A stretch of DNA of 64,000 nucleotides from Lachnospiraceae bacterium UBA7202 (GCA_002490705.1 DKUO01000017.1:1-64000); one strand, 5' to 3'. Positions 8,912-18,429 are shown, numbered from the stretch's first letter. Notes: generated by a model not told the origin, from the letters alone. Made by a program: numbers and translations.

Positions 8912-9008
8912 ACAAATTTGTTGTTTTCTATGCTAACACACAACAAAAAGTTGTAGAGAAGAAACAACGAAAAGCAGAAACAGGACAAATCGAACAACAA
9001 AACGTTGT
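8912..9008. promoter_or_regulatory. candidate XRE operator region with repeated palindromes
   Basis: Three short palindromes lie between the XRE gene and the divergent GT-C-like gene: ACAAATTTGT at 8912-8921, ACAACAAAAAGTTGT at 8940-8954 and ACAACAAAACGTTGT at 8994-9008. The last two share the form ACAAC-N5-GTTGT and are 54 nt apart start to start, about five helical turns. Binding by the adjacent regulator is an inference. Confidence 0.55.
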
Positions 9009-9033
9009 AAACAGAGGGAGAGGGAAGCGTTTC

Positions 9034-9062
9034 TTGTGTTTTACAGGGAAACAAGGTAAAAT
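9034..9062 (+). promoter_or_regulatory. sigma-A-type promoter before the GT-C-like gene at 9095
   Basis: TTGTGT at 9034-9039 and TAAAAT at 9057-9062 are separated by 17 nt, about 33 nt before the start codon and just downstream of the ACAAC-N5-GTTGT palindromes. Confidence 0.55.
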
Positions 9063-9094
9063 AGAGGGAACAATATTTTGGAAAAGACAGGGAA

Positions 9095-10954
9095 ATGGCA
9101 GAGGATATGGATCGAAATCATGGATTTTACCGAATCGTAAACAGCTTAGTCCGCCTGATGCTTGCAGGGGCGGTATTTTTGTTGCTTTTGCACAGCCTTT
9201 TCAGCACAAGCTTTGTAGGGCGGCTGCTTTTGGAGGATGGAAGTGAACAGGAGAGAACGTTCAATATCGCGGACAGCCCGCTGCGGCATCTGCTGATTTT
9301 TGCACTGGTAACGGCGGCGATTCTTGCCGGAAAGCGGATTGCAAAAGCCATTGGGGCGGGTGAGCGCATGAGGAGGCACGACGCTGCACTGCGGCATGGG
9401 GAAGCCGTATTCTGGGGGCTGACTCTCCTTACACTGGTTCTCGGGACAGCCTATGTGCTCACGACAAGGTTTTATCCTTCCTCCGATCCGGCCAAGGTGT
9501 TTGCCATTGCCATGCAGTGGCGGCAGGGCGATTTTTCCGCCTTTGCGGAGGGGGAGTATTTGTTCCGCTATCCCTTTCAGTCGGGAATTGTCCTGTACTT
9601 TTATCTGTTAAGTTTTCTGTTTGGCGTTAACAATTTTGTGGGGCTTCAGCTGGTAAACGTGATTTGCCTTGCGGTGATTTACGGCTTGCTTGTGAAGCTG
9701 TTTTTTCTCTTTTCCGCTCTGGGCGGCGGGGAGAAGCAGAAGGGACGGCAGGGGGCGGTGTATCTCGTCCTGCTTGTGTGGGTGCCGCTTTTCTTTTACG
9801 TGACCTATCTTTATGGCATTTTGCCGGGCATGGCATTTTCTCTGGGGGCGGTTTACTTCGCGGGACAGTATCTTTTGACGAGACGTTACCGCTATATTGC
9901 GGCGGCCTCCGTGTGCATGGGGCTTGCCACGGTGATTAAAATGAACTGCCTGATTTATCTGATTGCAATTGCCTGTTTTCTCGCTTTTGATGCGGTCGAA
10001 CAATTCCTTTTTATCAAAAAGAACCGCCGGCAGGGGGTGATTTCTCTCCTTTTTATCGCATGTATGGGATTGGGCGTGGCGCTGTGTACGCAGCTTGGGA
10101 ACGGTCTTGTGGAGCGGATCTCCGGCCAGAAGCTGGGAGAAGGTGAAGTGATGCTCTCCTGGGTGGTGATGGGTATGCAGGAAGCGCCGCTTGGGCCGGG
10201 CGGTTACAATGGTTACAATGGCGATGTATTTGCCGAAAATGATTATGACACGGAGAAAATTACGGAGGCGTGTATTACAGAACTGAAAAAGATTGTGACA
10301 AGAATGTCAGAAAACCCGCTGGATGAGGGACTGCCCTTTTTCGCCAGAAAAACGGCTTTCCAGTGGAACGATCCCACTTTCATTTGTCTGGACCGCACCC
10401 GGGGAAGAAAAACGGACGGGAGCGTGCCGCTGTGGCTGCAAAGTCTGATAGAGGGAAAGGGAAGCGTGAGACTCTCTGTCCTGCTCAATGATATGCAGTC
10501 GCTCATAGTGCTTGGCGTACTGCTTTTTTTGATTCTCCGGTGGAAGAGCGGCAGTCTGTATGAGCTGATGGGAGCAGTGGTTTTTCTTGGCGGTTATCTG
10601 TTCCATACCTTCTGGGAGTCCAGCGCCTCTTACACGATTCCCTATTTTGTCCTCCTCATTCCCTACGGGGTCTGCGGGATGGCGGAGTGGGCGGTATTTT
10701 TGGAAAAAATGACGGGAAGACTGCGTGGAACAGCCGGGCCAGAGCAGGCTGGAATGGAAGCCGGGACAAGGCAGGCTAAATTCGGAAAGAAGCAGATTGC
10801 GAAAGCGGTCTTCGCGGCGTTGTTTCTCCTGCTGCTTGCGGCCTTTACCCGGACCAATCTGTTTGACCGGACGATCGCTTTAAACGACGATCTGGAGGGC
10901 ATGGACGCCACTGCGCAGTTTTACCAGACGGGAGAGTGGGATCGGGGATTTTGA
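9095..10954 (+). CDS. polytopic membrane protein, GT39/GT-C-like glycosyltransferase
   Basis: A 619-residue protein with about twelve hydrophobic segments. After helix three an outer loop contains YPSSDPAKVFAIAMQW and then a FRYPFQSGIVLYF stretch, as in PMT/ArnT-like GT-C proteins, with the Asp as the likely catalytic residue. It would act at the outer membrane face with a polyprenyl-linked sugar donor. The start is uncertain: ATG 9095 has AGGGA very close, ATG 9107 has GAGGA. It is the only gene of its transcript, is preceded by probable XRE operators, and ends 6 nt before a convergent GT2 gene. Confidence 0.65.
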   Translation: MAEDMDRNHGFYRIVNSLVRLMLAGAVFLLLLHSLFSTSFVGRLLLEDGSEQERTFNIADSPLRHLLIFALVTAAILAGKRIAKAIGAGERMRRHDAALRHGEAVFWGLTLLTLVLGTAYVLTTRFYPSSDPAKVFAIAMQWRQGDFSAFAEGEYLFRYPFQSGIVLYFYLLSFLFGVNNFVGLQLVNVICLAVIYGLLVKLFFLFSALGGGEKQKGRQGAVYLVLLVWVPLFFYVTYLYGILPGMAFSLGAVYFAGQYLLTRRYRYIAAASVCMGLATVIKMNCLIYLIAIACFLAFDAVEQFLFIKKNRRQGVISLLFIACMGLGVALCTQLGNGLVERISGQKLGEGEVMLSWVVMGMQEAPLGPGGYNGYNGDVFAENDYDTEKITEACITELKKIVTRMSENPLDEGLPFFARKTAFQWNDPTFICLDRTRGRKTDGSVPLWLQSLIEGKGSVRLSVLLNDMQSLIVLGVLLFLILRWKSGSLYELMGAVVFLGGYLFHTFWESSASYTIPYFVLLIPYGVCGMAEWAVFLEKMTGRLRGTAGPEQAGMEAGTRQAKFGKKQIAKAVFAALFLLLLAAFTRTNLFDRTIALNDDLEGMDATAQFYQTGEWDRGF

Positions 10955-10960
10955 GGGCTT

Positions 10961-11968
10961 TCAGTGGGAAAGGAAAAAACGGAATAAGCCATAGAGCCGG
11001 TGACGGATGCAGAGGGCGTACAGCTTGTTGTGCAGGCCGTTTATATGGTGGATTTTGACGGCGCGGAAGGCTTTTTTGATCGGAGGATAGGCGCACTCGT
11101 CCAGGAAAACCCGGCGTCCGTGAGAGGCCGGCATGTGGCTAAAAACTGGCACATAGGTGAGAAGGCACTGATAGACAAAATAATAATGCAGCTGCCGCTC
11201 CATACAGGGATAGACGGAGAGATCAATGATGCTCAGAAAGGCGTCAAAGAGCGTGCGGTTTTCCCGCAGGCGGTTCTCATCCATGTTGTGTGTGAGGGAG
11301 GAGGCGGTGCTTTGGTAGTAATAAAAGAAATCTCCGCAGAAATAGACACGGGAGGATTCTAACAGGCAGATGTAAGATACAAGGGCGTCCTCCCCCAGTT
11401 TGACGGAGAGGGGGACGGGATAGAGATTTTTTGTCAGCAGTTCCCGCCGGAACAGTTTGTTCCACAGATTGGGAGCGGTGCCGTAGGTAAAGTATGTGCC
11501 GGAGTACAGCATACGGGGATAAACCTGCTCCTCAAGCTGCGCCTTTTCGTAGAGACCCTCCGGGAAGGAAGCGCGGCATAGAATGTCGCCCTTCGGCGTG
11601 ACGGCGGTGTAATTGCAGCAGACCATATCTGCGCCGGTATCTTTGGCCGCGCCGCACATCGTCTGGTACATGGCGGGGTTGATCCAGTCATCGCTGTCCA
11701 CAAAAGCGACATAGGTTCCCACGGCCTGTCTGAGTCCTGCCTGTCGGGCTGAGGTGTGTCCGCCGTTTTCCTTGTGAATACAGTGGAAGCGATGGTCTTT
11801 TTCGGCGTAGCCGTCGCAGAGGGCGGCGGAGCCGTCGGTGGAGCCGTCGTCCAAGAGGATCGCCTCAAAGTCAGTGAAAGTCTGGTCCAGAAGGCTGTCG
11901 AGGCAGCGGGTCAGATAGGATTTCGCATTATATACGGGTATGATAACGGATAAAAACGGGTTGGACAT
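10961..11968 (-). CDS. glycosyltransferase family 2
   Basis: A 335-residue cytosolic GT-A enzyme. The N-terminal nucleotide-sugar fold shows SVIIPVYNA at residues 7-15, LDDGSTDGS near 39-47 and the metal-binding DSDDW near 91-95. The C-terminal half resembles other capsular GT2 enzymes. It would add one sugar to a lipid-linked intermediate; donor unknown. AAGGAG lies 7 nt before the ATG and a good promoter is upstream on the same strand. It is a single-gene transcript convergent with the GT-C-like gene at 9095. Confidence 0.85.
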   Translation of the reverse strand: MSNPFLSVIIPVYNAKSYLTRCLDSLLDQTFTDFEAILLDDGSTDGSAALCDGYAEKDHRFHCIHKENGGHTSARQAGLRQAVGTYVAFVDSDDWINPAMYQTMCGAAKDTGADMVCCNYTAVTPKGDILCRASFPEGLYEKAQLEEQVYPRMLYSGTYFTYGTAPNLWNKLFRRELLTKNLYPVPLSVKLGEDALVSYICLLESSRVYFCGDFFYYYQSTASSLTHNMDENRLRENRTLFDAFLSIIDLSVYPCMERQLHYYFVYQCLLTYVPVFSHMPASHGRRVFLDECAYPPIKKAFRAVKIHHINGLHNKLYALCIRHRLYGLFRFFLSH

Positions 11969-12023
11969 GGCAGGCTCCTTTATTTGATACAGCGCTGTTT
12001 TCGTATTCTTTTACGATTATTCC

Positions 12024-12052
12024 ATTTTAGCGTCCTTTGCGCTATTTTGCAA
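12024..12052 (-). promoter_or_regulatory. sigma-A-type promoter for the minus-strand GT2 gene
   Basis: On the minus strand TTGCAA (12047-12052) and TAAAAT (12024-12029) are separated by 17 nt, giving a leader of about 50 nt before the ATG at 11968. Confidence 0.65.
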
Positions 12053-12087
12053 GAGAGGGGGAACGGCGGGGAATTCGGCAGGATTCC

Positions 12088-12116
12088 TTGCTTTTTTTAT
12101 GGGTTCAGGGTAGAAT
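12088..12116 (+). promoter_or_regulatory. sigma-A-type promoter for the GT8-to-ChbG operon
   Basis: TTGCTT at 12088-12093 and TAGAAT at 12111-12116 are separated by 17 nt, about 45 nt before the GTG start of the first gene. Confidence 0.55.
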
Positions 12117-12160
12117 GAAGAGTAAGGCTGTTTCTGAATGAAAACCGCAGGAGGTTCAGG

Positions 12161-13099
12161 GTGGAAAGGTTAAAAGCCGTTTTTTGCTTCGACGAAAATC
12201 TGATTGCGCCGGTACAGGCGGCGGCCGCCTCTCTGGTTGACAGCTGCGTGCGGGATTCCTTAAGCTGCGAGATTCACTGTGTCTGTACAAAAGAGGCGGG
12301 CAGCGTGGAGACACAGCTTTTGCAGGCAGTGTCTGCAAGGGATGCGCAGTCGACGCTGGTGATGCATTGCATCGAAAATCCCTACGAATCCTCCTATGAG
12401 GTGAGGGGCATATCTACGGGCACCTACTTGCGGCTTGCCTTGCCGGAACTTTTACCTGAGACCGACCGTATCCTGTACATGGATGCGGACATACTGGTAA
12501 GGGGGAGTTTGCGGCAGCTCTGGGAGACGCCGATGGAGGGCATGGCGCTTGCGGCGGTTAAGGGCGCGGTGAATCTGTCCGACAAGTGGGAGTGGAACAG
12601 CAGGCGGGAATACTGGCATCTGCTGGAAGGGGAGAGAGGAAACTATATCAACGCCGGCGTTACGCTGCTGCATCTGGAAGAGATACGCAGGCGCGGATTG
12701 AAAAACACATGGGATGCATTGGCGCGGCAAAAACTCTACTATCAGGATCAGGATATTCTGAATATTACCTGCAAGGGAGCCATTCACTATCTGCCGCTTA
12801 AGTATAACCGGCTGGCCTATATGCCGGAGGAGGAATACCACAGATTTGTGGAGGAAGGACTCTGTACGCAGGAGGAATACAGACAGGCGATGGAGTCGCC
12901 GGTCATTGTCCATTATGCGGGAGATAAGCCGTGGAAACGCTATGATACCAATCTGGGTAGTCTCTGGTGGGAATATGTAAGCAGCCAGCCGGATCTTGCG
13001 GGACTGTTTGACGAGGAGAAAGCGCGGCGCTATCATGGGCCGTCTCTTGCCAGCCGGGCGGTGCGCAAGGTGAGGAGAATTTTCGGCGGCGGAGAATGA
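12161..13099 (+). CDS. glycosyltransferase family 8
   Basis: A 312-residue GT-A enzyme of the GT8 (LgtC/glycogenin-like) family. The metal-binding DxD is in YMDADILVRG near residue 107, followed by YINAGV, a YYQDQDILN segment and the C-terminal HYAGDKPW motif with the metal-ligand His. A basic, amphipathic C-terminal tail suggests membrane attachment. GT8 enzymes commonly transfer galactose or glucose with retention. The start is GTG at 12161, with AGGAGG at a good distance. It is the first gene of a run of eight tightly packed glycan genes. Confidence 0.85.
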   Translation: MERLKAVFCFDENLIAPVQAAAASLVDSCVRDSLSCEIHCVCTKEAGSVETQLLQAVSARDAQSTLVMHCIENPYESSYEVRGISTGTYLRLALPELLPETDRILYMDADILVRGSLRQLWETPMEGMALAAVKGAVNLSDKWEWNSRREYWHLLEGERGNYINAGVTLLHLEEIRRRGLKNTWDALARQKLYYQDQDILNITCKGAIHYLPLKYNRLAYMPEEEYHRFVEEGLCTQEEYRQAMESPVIVHYAGDKPWKRYDTNLGSLWWEYVSSQPDLAGLFDEEKARRYHGPSLASRAVRKVRRIFGGGE

Positions 13100-13117
13100 A
13101 AAGGAATTATTGAGAGT

Positions 13118-14167
13118 ATGAAAATCATATTTATCATTCCCAATATGACAGGCGGCGGTACGGAGCGGGTGATTTCCCTTCTCTCGGAGGAATATGTTGG
13201 GAAGGGATTTGATGTGGCCATCATGCAGTTCGCGGGATATGAACATGCCTATCCTTTGCATGAAAAGGTGGAGGATTTCAGCGTGGCGCCGAAATCCAAC
13301 GGCAATCCTTTCGTTATGATACGCCGGCTGATTGCCATGCGGCGGTATTTCAGAGAAAATCCGGACAGCTATATCTTTGCCTTCTGCGTCATGGGAGCGG
13401 TGTTTTCGGTGATAACGACCTGGGGGATGAAGAGGCCCATTCTGGTGGCGGAGAGAAACAGCCCGGACAGCTGCAATGTGAAGGCGCTCCGCAACTGGGC
13501 TTACAGGAGAGCCGGGCGGATCACGTTTCAGACGGAGGACGGTATTTCTTACTTCCCGAAAGAGATTGCAGGGAAGGCGGTGGTGATACCGAACCCTGTC
13601 GATGCGGATATGCCAAAGCCCTACACGGGAAGCCGCAGCCGCAGGGTTGTGACGGCGGGCAGACTGCATAAACAAAAAAATCACGCGCTTTTGCTGGAAG
13701 CGTTTGCGGATTTTGTAAAAAAATTTCCGGATTATGAGCTTCACATATACGGGGAAGGAGAATTGGAGGGGCGTCTGAAGGAGCAGGCGGCGCGTCTACA
13801 GATTGCGTCCCGTGTGGTGTGGCACGGCTTCTGCCCGGATGTGAGAGAACAAATAAAGGACGCGGCCATGTTCGTGCTCTCCTCCGATTACGAGGGAATC
13901 TCCAACTCCATGCTGGAGGCACTCTCCATGGGAATTCCTACGATTTCTACGGACTGTCCCATCGGCGGGGCGAGAATTTATATTGCGCCGGAAGAGAGCG
14001 GGCTGTTAGTTCCGGTAGGAGATAAGGCGGCGATGAGCGAGGCCATGTGCCGTATCGCTTCCGACGGGGAACTGGCGAAGCGGTTGTCGGCGGGCGCGGT
14101 ACGGATTAGGGAGAACTATTCTGTGGCAAAGATTGCCGATAAATTTTTGGAGGCAGCCGGCCTTTGA
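13118..14167 (+). CDS. glycosyltransferase family 4
   Basis: A 349-residue GT-B enzyme. The N-terminal domain begins KIIFIIPNMTGGGTERVI, typical of GT4 capsular enzymes. The C-terminal nucleotide-binding domain has VTAGRLHKQKN near residues 183-193 and the EX7E element within YEGISNSMLEALSMGIP near 262-279. It would transfer a hexose or N-acetylhexosamine to a lipid-linked intermediate in the cytosol. AAGGA precedes the start. The next gene follows directly, suggesting coupled translation. Confidence 0.85.
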   Translation: MKIIFIIPNMTGGGTERVISLLSEEYVGKGFDVAIMQFAGYEHAYPLHEKVEDFSVAPKSNGNPFVMIRRLIAMRRYFRENPDSYIFAFCVMGAVFSVITTWGMKRPILVAERNSPDSCNVKALRNWAYRRAGRITFQTEDGISYFPKEIAGKAVVIPNPVDADMPKPYTGSRSRRVVTAGRLHKQKNHALLLEAFADFVKKFPDYELHIYGEGELEGRLKEQAARLQIASRVVWHGFCPDVREQIKDAAMFVLSSDYEGISNSMLEALSMGIPTISTDCPIGGARIYIAPEESGLLVPVGDKAAMSEAMCRIASDGELAKRLSAGAVRIRENYSVAKIADKFLEAAGL

Positions 14168-14208
14168 GAACGGTTTGGCGGACCGAAGGACGCGGGGAAA
14201 CGGAATTT

Positions 14209-15114
14209 ATGAGTACGCTTACGATTATAACACCCACCTACAACAGGGCGGCCCTTCTGCCGAAACTCTATGAGAGCTTGCTGCGGCAGACGAATCCCGA
14301 CTTTGACTGGCTGGTGGTCGACGACGGAAGTACGGACGATACTTCCGAATTGATCCGGGGGTATAGGCAGGAGAAGAAAATTCGGATTTCCTATGAGAGA
14401 CAGCCCAATGCCGGAAAACACACGGCGCTCAACAGAGGGATTGCGGGGATAGAGTCGGAGCTGACCTTTATTGTGGACAGCGACGATTATCTGCCGGAGA
14501 ATGCGGTGGAGACGATTCTTTTTTACCACGGAAAATATAAAAACACGCCGAACCTTTGCGGCTACAGCTTCTTGCGGTGCCACGGCGACGGCAGGGTGAA
14601 CACGGCCTATTTCCCAGAGGATGAGAAGATAGACACCTATCTGCATGTTCGGATCAACGGGAAGATCGGCGGAGATAAGGCGGAGGTCTTTTTCACGGAC
14701 ATTTTAAAGAAGTATCCTTTTCCTGTCTTTGCGGGAGAAAAGTACATGCCGGAGGATGTGGTGTGGATGCGCATGTCAGGGCCTTACCAGATGGTACACA
14801 TCAATAAAAACGTGTATGTCTGCGATTATCTGGAAGGCGGCCTGACCAACACGGGGCGCAGAATGAAAATTCATTCCCCAAAAGGGATGGCGCTGCGCTC
14901 GAAAATATATCTGGAAGACCCGGAGACCTGCTTTCCTGTCAAAGTAAAGATGATGATACTTTACATTATTTACGGGCATTTCGCGGGAGACGGAGGAAAA
15001 CGGCTTCTTGCACAGATACCGGACAAGCTGTTGTATGCGGTTTGTTATCTGCCGTCGTTCGTTTTATATAAAAACTGGAAAAGAAAGTATGCGAAGGAGG
15101 ATATACAAAAATGA
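14209..15114 (+). CDS. glycosyltransferase family 2
   Basis: A 301-residue GT-A enzyme. It begins STLTIITPTYNRA, then shows VVDDGSTDDT near residues 40-49 and the DxD-type VDSDDYLP near 90-97. I start at ATG 14209, preceded by GGGGAAACGG, because it gives the classic N-terminus; the longer frame from TTG 14164 overlaps the previous gene. It ends with a 4-nt ATGA overlap onto ugd, so translation is likely coupled. Confidence 0.85.
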   Translation: MSTLTIITPTYNRAALLPKLYESLLRQTNPDFDWLVVDDGSTDDTSELIRGYRQEKKIRISYERQPNAGKHTALNRGIAGIESELTFIVDSDDYLPENAVETILFYHGKYKNTPNLCGYSFLRCHGDGRVNTAYFPEDEKIDTYLHVRINGKIGGDKAEVFFTDILKKYPFPVFAGEKYMPEDVVWMRMSGPYQMVHINKNVYVCDYLEGGLTNTGRRMKIHSPKGMALRSKIYLEDPETCFPVKVKMMILYIIYGHFAGDGGKRLLAQIPDKLLYAVCYLPSFVLYKNWKRKYAKEDIQK

Positions 15115-16421
15115 AAATAGCAGTAGCGGGAACAGGATATGTCGGTTTGGTGGCCGGCGTGTGTTTTGCGCAGATGGGGCATGACGTCACCTGTGTGGAT
15201 GTGGATGAGAAAAAAGTCAGGATGATGGAAGAGGGCCAAAGCCCCATCTTTGAGGAGGGTCTGGAGGAGCTGATGCGTAAGAACAACGCAGCCGGCAGGC
15301 TCCATTATACGACGAATTACGCGGAGGCTTACCGGGATAAGGACGCTATTTTCATCGGTGTGGGAACGCCGGAACAGCCGGACGGTTCCGCCAACCTGAA
15401 TTATATTGCCACGGTTTCCAGACAGATCGCAGAATCTGTGGAGCGGGATTGTCTGGTGGTGGTGAAATCCACGGTGCCTGTGGGCACAAACGATAAGGTG
15501 GAACAGTTTATCCACGATTTCCTGATCCGCGACGTGAAGGTGGAAGTGGCCTCCAACCCCGAATTTTTGGCGCAGGGTTCGGCGGTGCACGATACACTGC
15601 ATGCGGCCCGCATCATCATCGGCACAGAGAGCAAGAAGGCGGAGGAGACGCTGAAAAAAATTTATGAGCCCTTCGGTCTGCCTATTGTCTCGGTGAATCG
15701 GCGGTCTGCGGAGATGATTAAGTATGCCTGCAACGATTTCCTTGCCCTGAAAATTTCTTATATGAACGATATCGCCAATCTCTGCGAACTGGTCGGCGCG
15801 GATATTGACGCGGTGGCGGAGGGCATGAGTTATGACGCCCGTATCGGCGCGAAATTCCTGAATGCGGGTATCGGGTACGGCGGCAGCTGTTTTCCCAAGG
15901 ATACGAAGGCACTCAAATATCTGGCCAAGCAGTACGGCTATCAGTTAAAGACCGTGGAGGCGGCGGTGGATGTGAACGCGGCCCAGAAAACCAGACTGTA
16001 TCAGAAGGCCTGCAAGCGGATGATTACCTTCGCGGGTTTGAAGGTGGCGGTGCTGGGGCTGGCTTTCAAGCCGGGAACCGACGATCTGCGGGAGGCGCCT
16101 TCGCTGGACAATGTAAAACTGCTCTTGGAGAACGGCGCGCAGATCGTTGCCTACGATCCCGTGGCGGAGCAGAATTTCCGCAGATTTTATCCGGAAGGGG
16201 AGAACGGCAGAGGCTCCATTACCTATGTGAACAGCCCGGAGGAGGCGCTTCAGGGCGCCAATATCTGCTTTGTCTTTACGGAGTGGGAGGAGATACGGAA
16301 ATTGTCTCCCGAACTTTTTAAAGAGCGGATGCGGATTCCGTTGGTGTACGACGGAAGAAACGTCTATGACGTTGCGAAGATGAAAGAAGCGGGAATTGAG
16401 TATTACAGTATCGGGCGCTAG
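15111..16421 (+). CDS. ugd: UDP-glucose 6-dehydrogenase
   Basis: A 436-residue enzyme, the usual length. The N-terminal NAD-binding motif GTGYVGLVAG is at residues 7-16. The catalytic cysteine is Cys260 in the motif GYGGSCFPKDTKAL, and the C-terminal UDP-binding domain follows (KVAVLGLAFKPGTDD). It oxidises UDP-glucose to UDP-glucuronate with 2 NAD+. AAGGAGG lies before the ATG. The next gene encodes an epimerase expected to use the product, so the pair would supply UDP-glucuronate and UDP-galacturonate. Confidence 0.95.
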   Translation: MKIAVAGTGYVGLVAGVCFAQMGHDVTCVDVDEKKVRMMEEGQSPIFEEGLEELMRKNNAAGRLHYTTNYAEAYRDKDAIFIGVGTPEQPDGSANLNYIATVSRQIAESVERDCLVVVKSTVPVGTNDKVEQFIHDFLIRDVKVEVASNPEFLAQGSAVHDTLHAARIIIGTESKKAEETLKKIYEPFGLPIVSVNRRSAEMIKYACNDFLALKISYMNDIANLCELVGADIDAVAEGMSYDARIGAKFLNAGIGYGGSCFPKDTKALKYLAKQYGYQLKTVEAAVDVNAAQKTRLYQKACKRMITFAGLKVAVLGLAFKPGTDDLREAPSLDNVKLLLENGAQIVAYDPVAEQNFRRFYPEGENGRGSITYVNSPEEALQGANICFVFTEWEEIRKLSPELFKERMRIPLVYDGRNVYDVAKMKEAGIEYYSIGR

Positions 16422-16440
16422 AGGCGGAAAGGAACGGGCT

Positions 16441-17442
16441 ATGAGAGAGTTAGATCCCTCTAAAACATATCTGATCACCGGCGGAGCGGGCTTTATCGGT
16501 TTTCATCTGTCAAAGAGCCTTCTGGAGCGGGGCGCGCAGGTGATTGGCTTTGACAATATGAACGATTATTACGATGTGAAGTTAAAGGAGGACCGTCTGG
16601 CAATTCTGGACTCCTATGACAAGTATAGCTTTATCAGGGGGGATTTGTCGGATAACGCGGACGTATTTCGGGTTTTTCAGGAGTATAGGCCGCAGATTGT
16701 GGTGAATCTGGGTGCTCAGGCGGGTGTCCGCTACAGCATAGACAATCCCGGGGCCTACATGGCTTCCAATATGATGGGCTTTTTCCATGTGCTGGAAGGC
16801 TGTCGGTACTTCCCGGTGGAACATCTGGTGTACGCCTCTTCCAGTTCCGTTTACGGCGGAAACGAAAAGGTGCCCTTTTCCACGGAGGATAAGGTGGACG
16901 AGCCGGTGAGTCTCTATGCGGCCACCAAGAAATCAAACGAGCTGATGGCTCACGCCTACAGCAAGCTTTACCGCATTCCGGTGACGGGGCTTCGCTTTTT
17001 TACGGTCTATGGGCCTTTCGGCAGGCCGGATATGGCCTACTTCAAGTTTACGCAGAAAATTCTTGCGGGAAAGCCGATCCAGCTTTATAACCGGGGGGAT
17101 ATGTACCGGGATTTTACCTATATCGACGATATTGTGCGGGGCGTGGAAAACATTCTGTGTAACCCGCCCGAGGAGAACGCAAAGGGCGCTTTCTATAAGC
17201 TTTACAACATCGGCAACAATAAGCCGGTGAAGCTGATGGACTATGTGGCGGCGTTGGAGAAATGCCTTGGCAGAGAGGCGCAAAAGGAGTATCTGCCCAT
17301 GCAGCCCGGCGACGTATACCAGACCTACGCGGACGTCACCGATCTGATGCGGGATTATGATTTCAAGCCGGAGACCTCCATTGAAGAGGGGCTTGCGAAG
17401 TTTGTGGAGTGGTATAAAGATTATTACGGAGAAAAAGCATAA
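16441..17442 (+). CDS. UDP-glucuronate 4-epimerase-type NAD-dependent epimerase
   Basis: A 333-residue extended SDR enzyme. The NAD-binding GGAGFIG is at residues 14-20, followed by the FDNMNDYYDVKLKEDRL segment characteristic of UDP-glucuronate 4-epimerases (CapI/LspL type). The catalytic pair is Y159-x3-K163 (YAATK), with SSSSVYGG before it. Its place directly after ugd supports UDP-glucuronate to UDP-galacturonate conversion, though other UDP-sugars are possible. The start at 16441 has a purine-rich site; the longer frame begins inside ugd. The next gene starts 1 nt after its stop. Confidence 0.85.
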   Translation: MRELDPSKTYLITGGAGFIGFHLSKSLLERGAQVIGFDNMNDYYDVKLKEDRLAILDSYDKYSFIRGDLSDNADVFRVFQEYRPQIVVNLGAQAGVRYSIDNPGAYMASNMMGFFHVLEGCRYFPVEHLVYASSSSVYGGNEKVPFSTEDKVDEPVSLYAATKKSNELMAHAYSKLYRIPVTGLRFFTVYGPFGRPDMAYFKFTQKILAGKPIQLYNRGDMYRDFTYIDDIVRGVENILCNPPEENAKGAFYKLYNIGNNKPVKLMDYVAALEKCLGREAQKEYLPMQPGDVYQTYADVTDLMRDYDFKPETSIEEGLAKFVEWYKDYYGEKA

Positions 17443-17443
17443 G

Positions 17444-18427
17444 ATGAGTGAGACAAAGAGAGAGATTCCGATTCTGTATCTCGTAGTGCCCTGCTACAAC
17501 GAGGAAGAGGTGGTGGAAAAAACCGCCGCTGTGATGGGGGAAAAGCTGGCCCGCCTGGAACGGGAAAACAAGATAGCGGCAGGCTCCAAGATCATGTTTG
17601 TAAACGATGGGAGCAGGGATAATACGCTCCGGCTCCTCCATGAGATTGCGGCTAAGGATAAGCGGTTCTCCGTGGTGAGTCTGGCGGGAAATTACGGGCA
17701 TCAGAGCGCGATTTTGGCGGGGATGATGACGGCGAAGGAGCATGCGGATGCGGTGGTCACCATCGATGCGGATTTGCAGCAGGACATTGAGGCGCTGGAT
17801 CTTTTTCTCGCAAGCTACATGACTGGCTGTGAGGTGGTCTACGGGGTGCGCAATGACAGGCATTCCGACGGGCTGTTTAAAAAGGCCACGGCCACGGCAT
17901 ACTACAAGCTGATGCATCTGCTGGGAAGCCGCGTGATCACGAACCATGCGGATTACCGGCTACTTTCCAAAAAGGCGCTTGACGCGCTGGCAGAGTACCG
18001 GGAGACCAATCTGTTTTTGCGGGGACTCATTCCTACGATGGGCTTTGCCTCCGACGTGGTGTATTTTGATGTGAAAGCCAGAGAAGCGGGGCATTCCAAG
18101 TACACCCTCAGCAAAATGCTGACGCTGGCGGTGGACGGCATCACTTCCATGAGCATCCGGCCAATCCGGCTGATCAGCGGCCTCGGTTTTCTGGTTTTTA
18201 TTTTCAGCGTAGTTATGTGCGTGATCGGTCTGGTGGACTGGGCGAGAGGAAACAATGTGCCCGGATATACGACGACGTTATGTGTGACGCTCATGTTGGG
18301 CGGCATCACGCTGCTGTCTTTGGGGATTATCGGGGAGTACATTGGCAAGATCTATATGGAGACGAAGAACCGGCCCAGATATATCATCGACACGCTGGTG
18401 TGGCGTGAGGATGAGGAGGAGAAATAG
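17444..18427 (+). CDS. GT2 polyprenyl-phosphate glycosyltransferase (DPM1/GtrB-like)
   Basis: A 327-residue protein with a cytosolic GT-A domain (VPCYNEEEVV near residues 14-23, VNDGSRDNT near 51-59, DADLQQD near 109-115, NHADYRLLS near 168-176) and two C-terminal membrane helices at about 235-260 and 275-300. This architecture belongs to GtrB/ArnC-type enzymes that load a sugar from a nucleotide donor onto undecaprenyl phosphate. The product would be flipped (GtrA is encoded at 37078) and used by GT-C proteins such as the one encoded next. It starts 1 nt after the epimerase stop. Confidence 0.85.
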   Translation: MSETKREIPILYLVVPCYNEEEVVEKTAAVMGEKLARLERENKIAAGSKIMFVNDGSRDNTLRLLHEIAAKDKRFSVVSLAGNYGHQSAILAGMMTAKEHADAVVTIDADLQQDIEALDLFLASYMTGCEVVYGVRNDRHSDGLFKKATATAYYKLMHLLGSRVITNHADYRLLSKKALDALAEYRETNLFLRGLIPTMGFASDVVYFDVKAREAGHSKYTLSKMLTLAVDGITSMSIRPIRLISGLGFLVFIFSVVMCVIGLVDWARGNNVPGYTTTLCVTLMLGGITLLSLGIIGEYIGKIYMETKNRPRYIIDTLVWREDEEEK

Positions 18428-18429
18428 CG

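Noticed and set aside
12452..13744. A 430-codon open frame on the minus strand
   Set aside because: It is antisense to the GT8 and GT4 genes, which carry full catalytic motifs; the frame has no recognisable motif.
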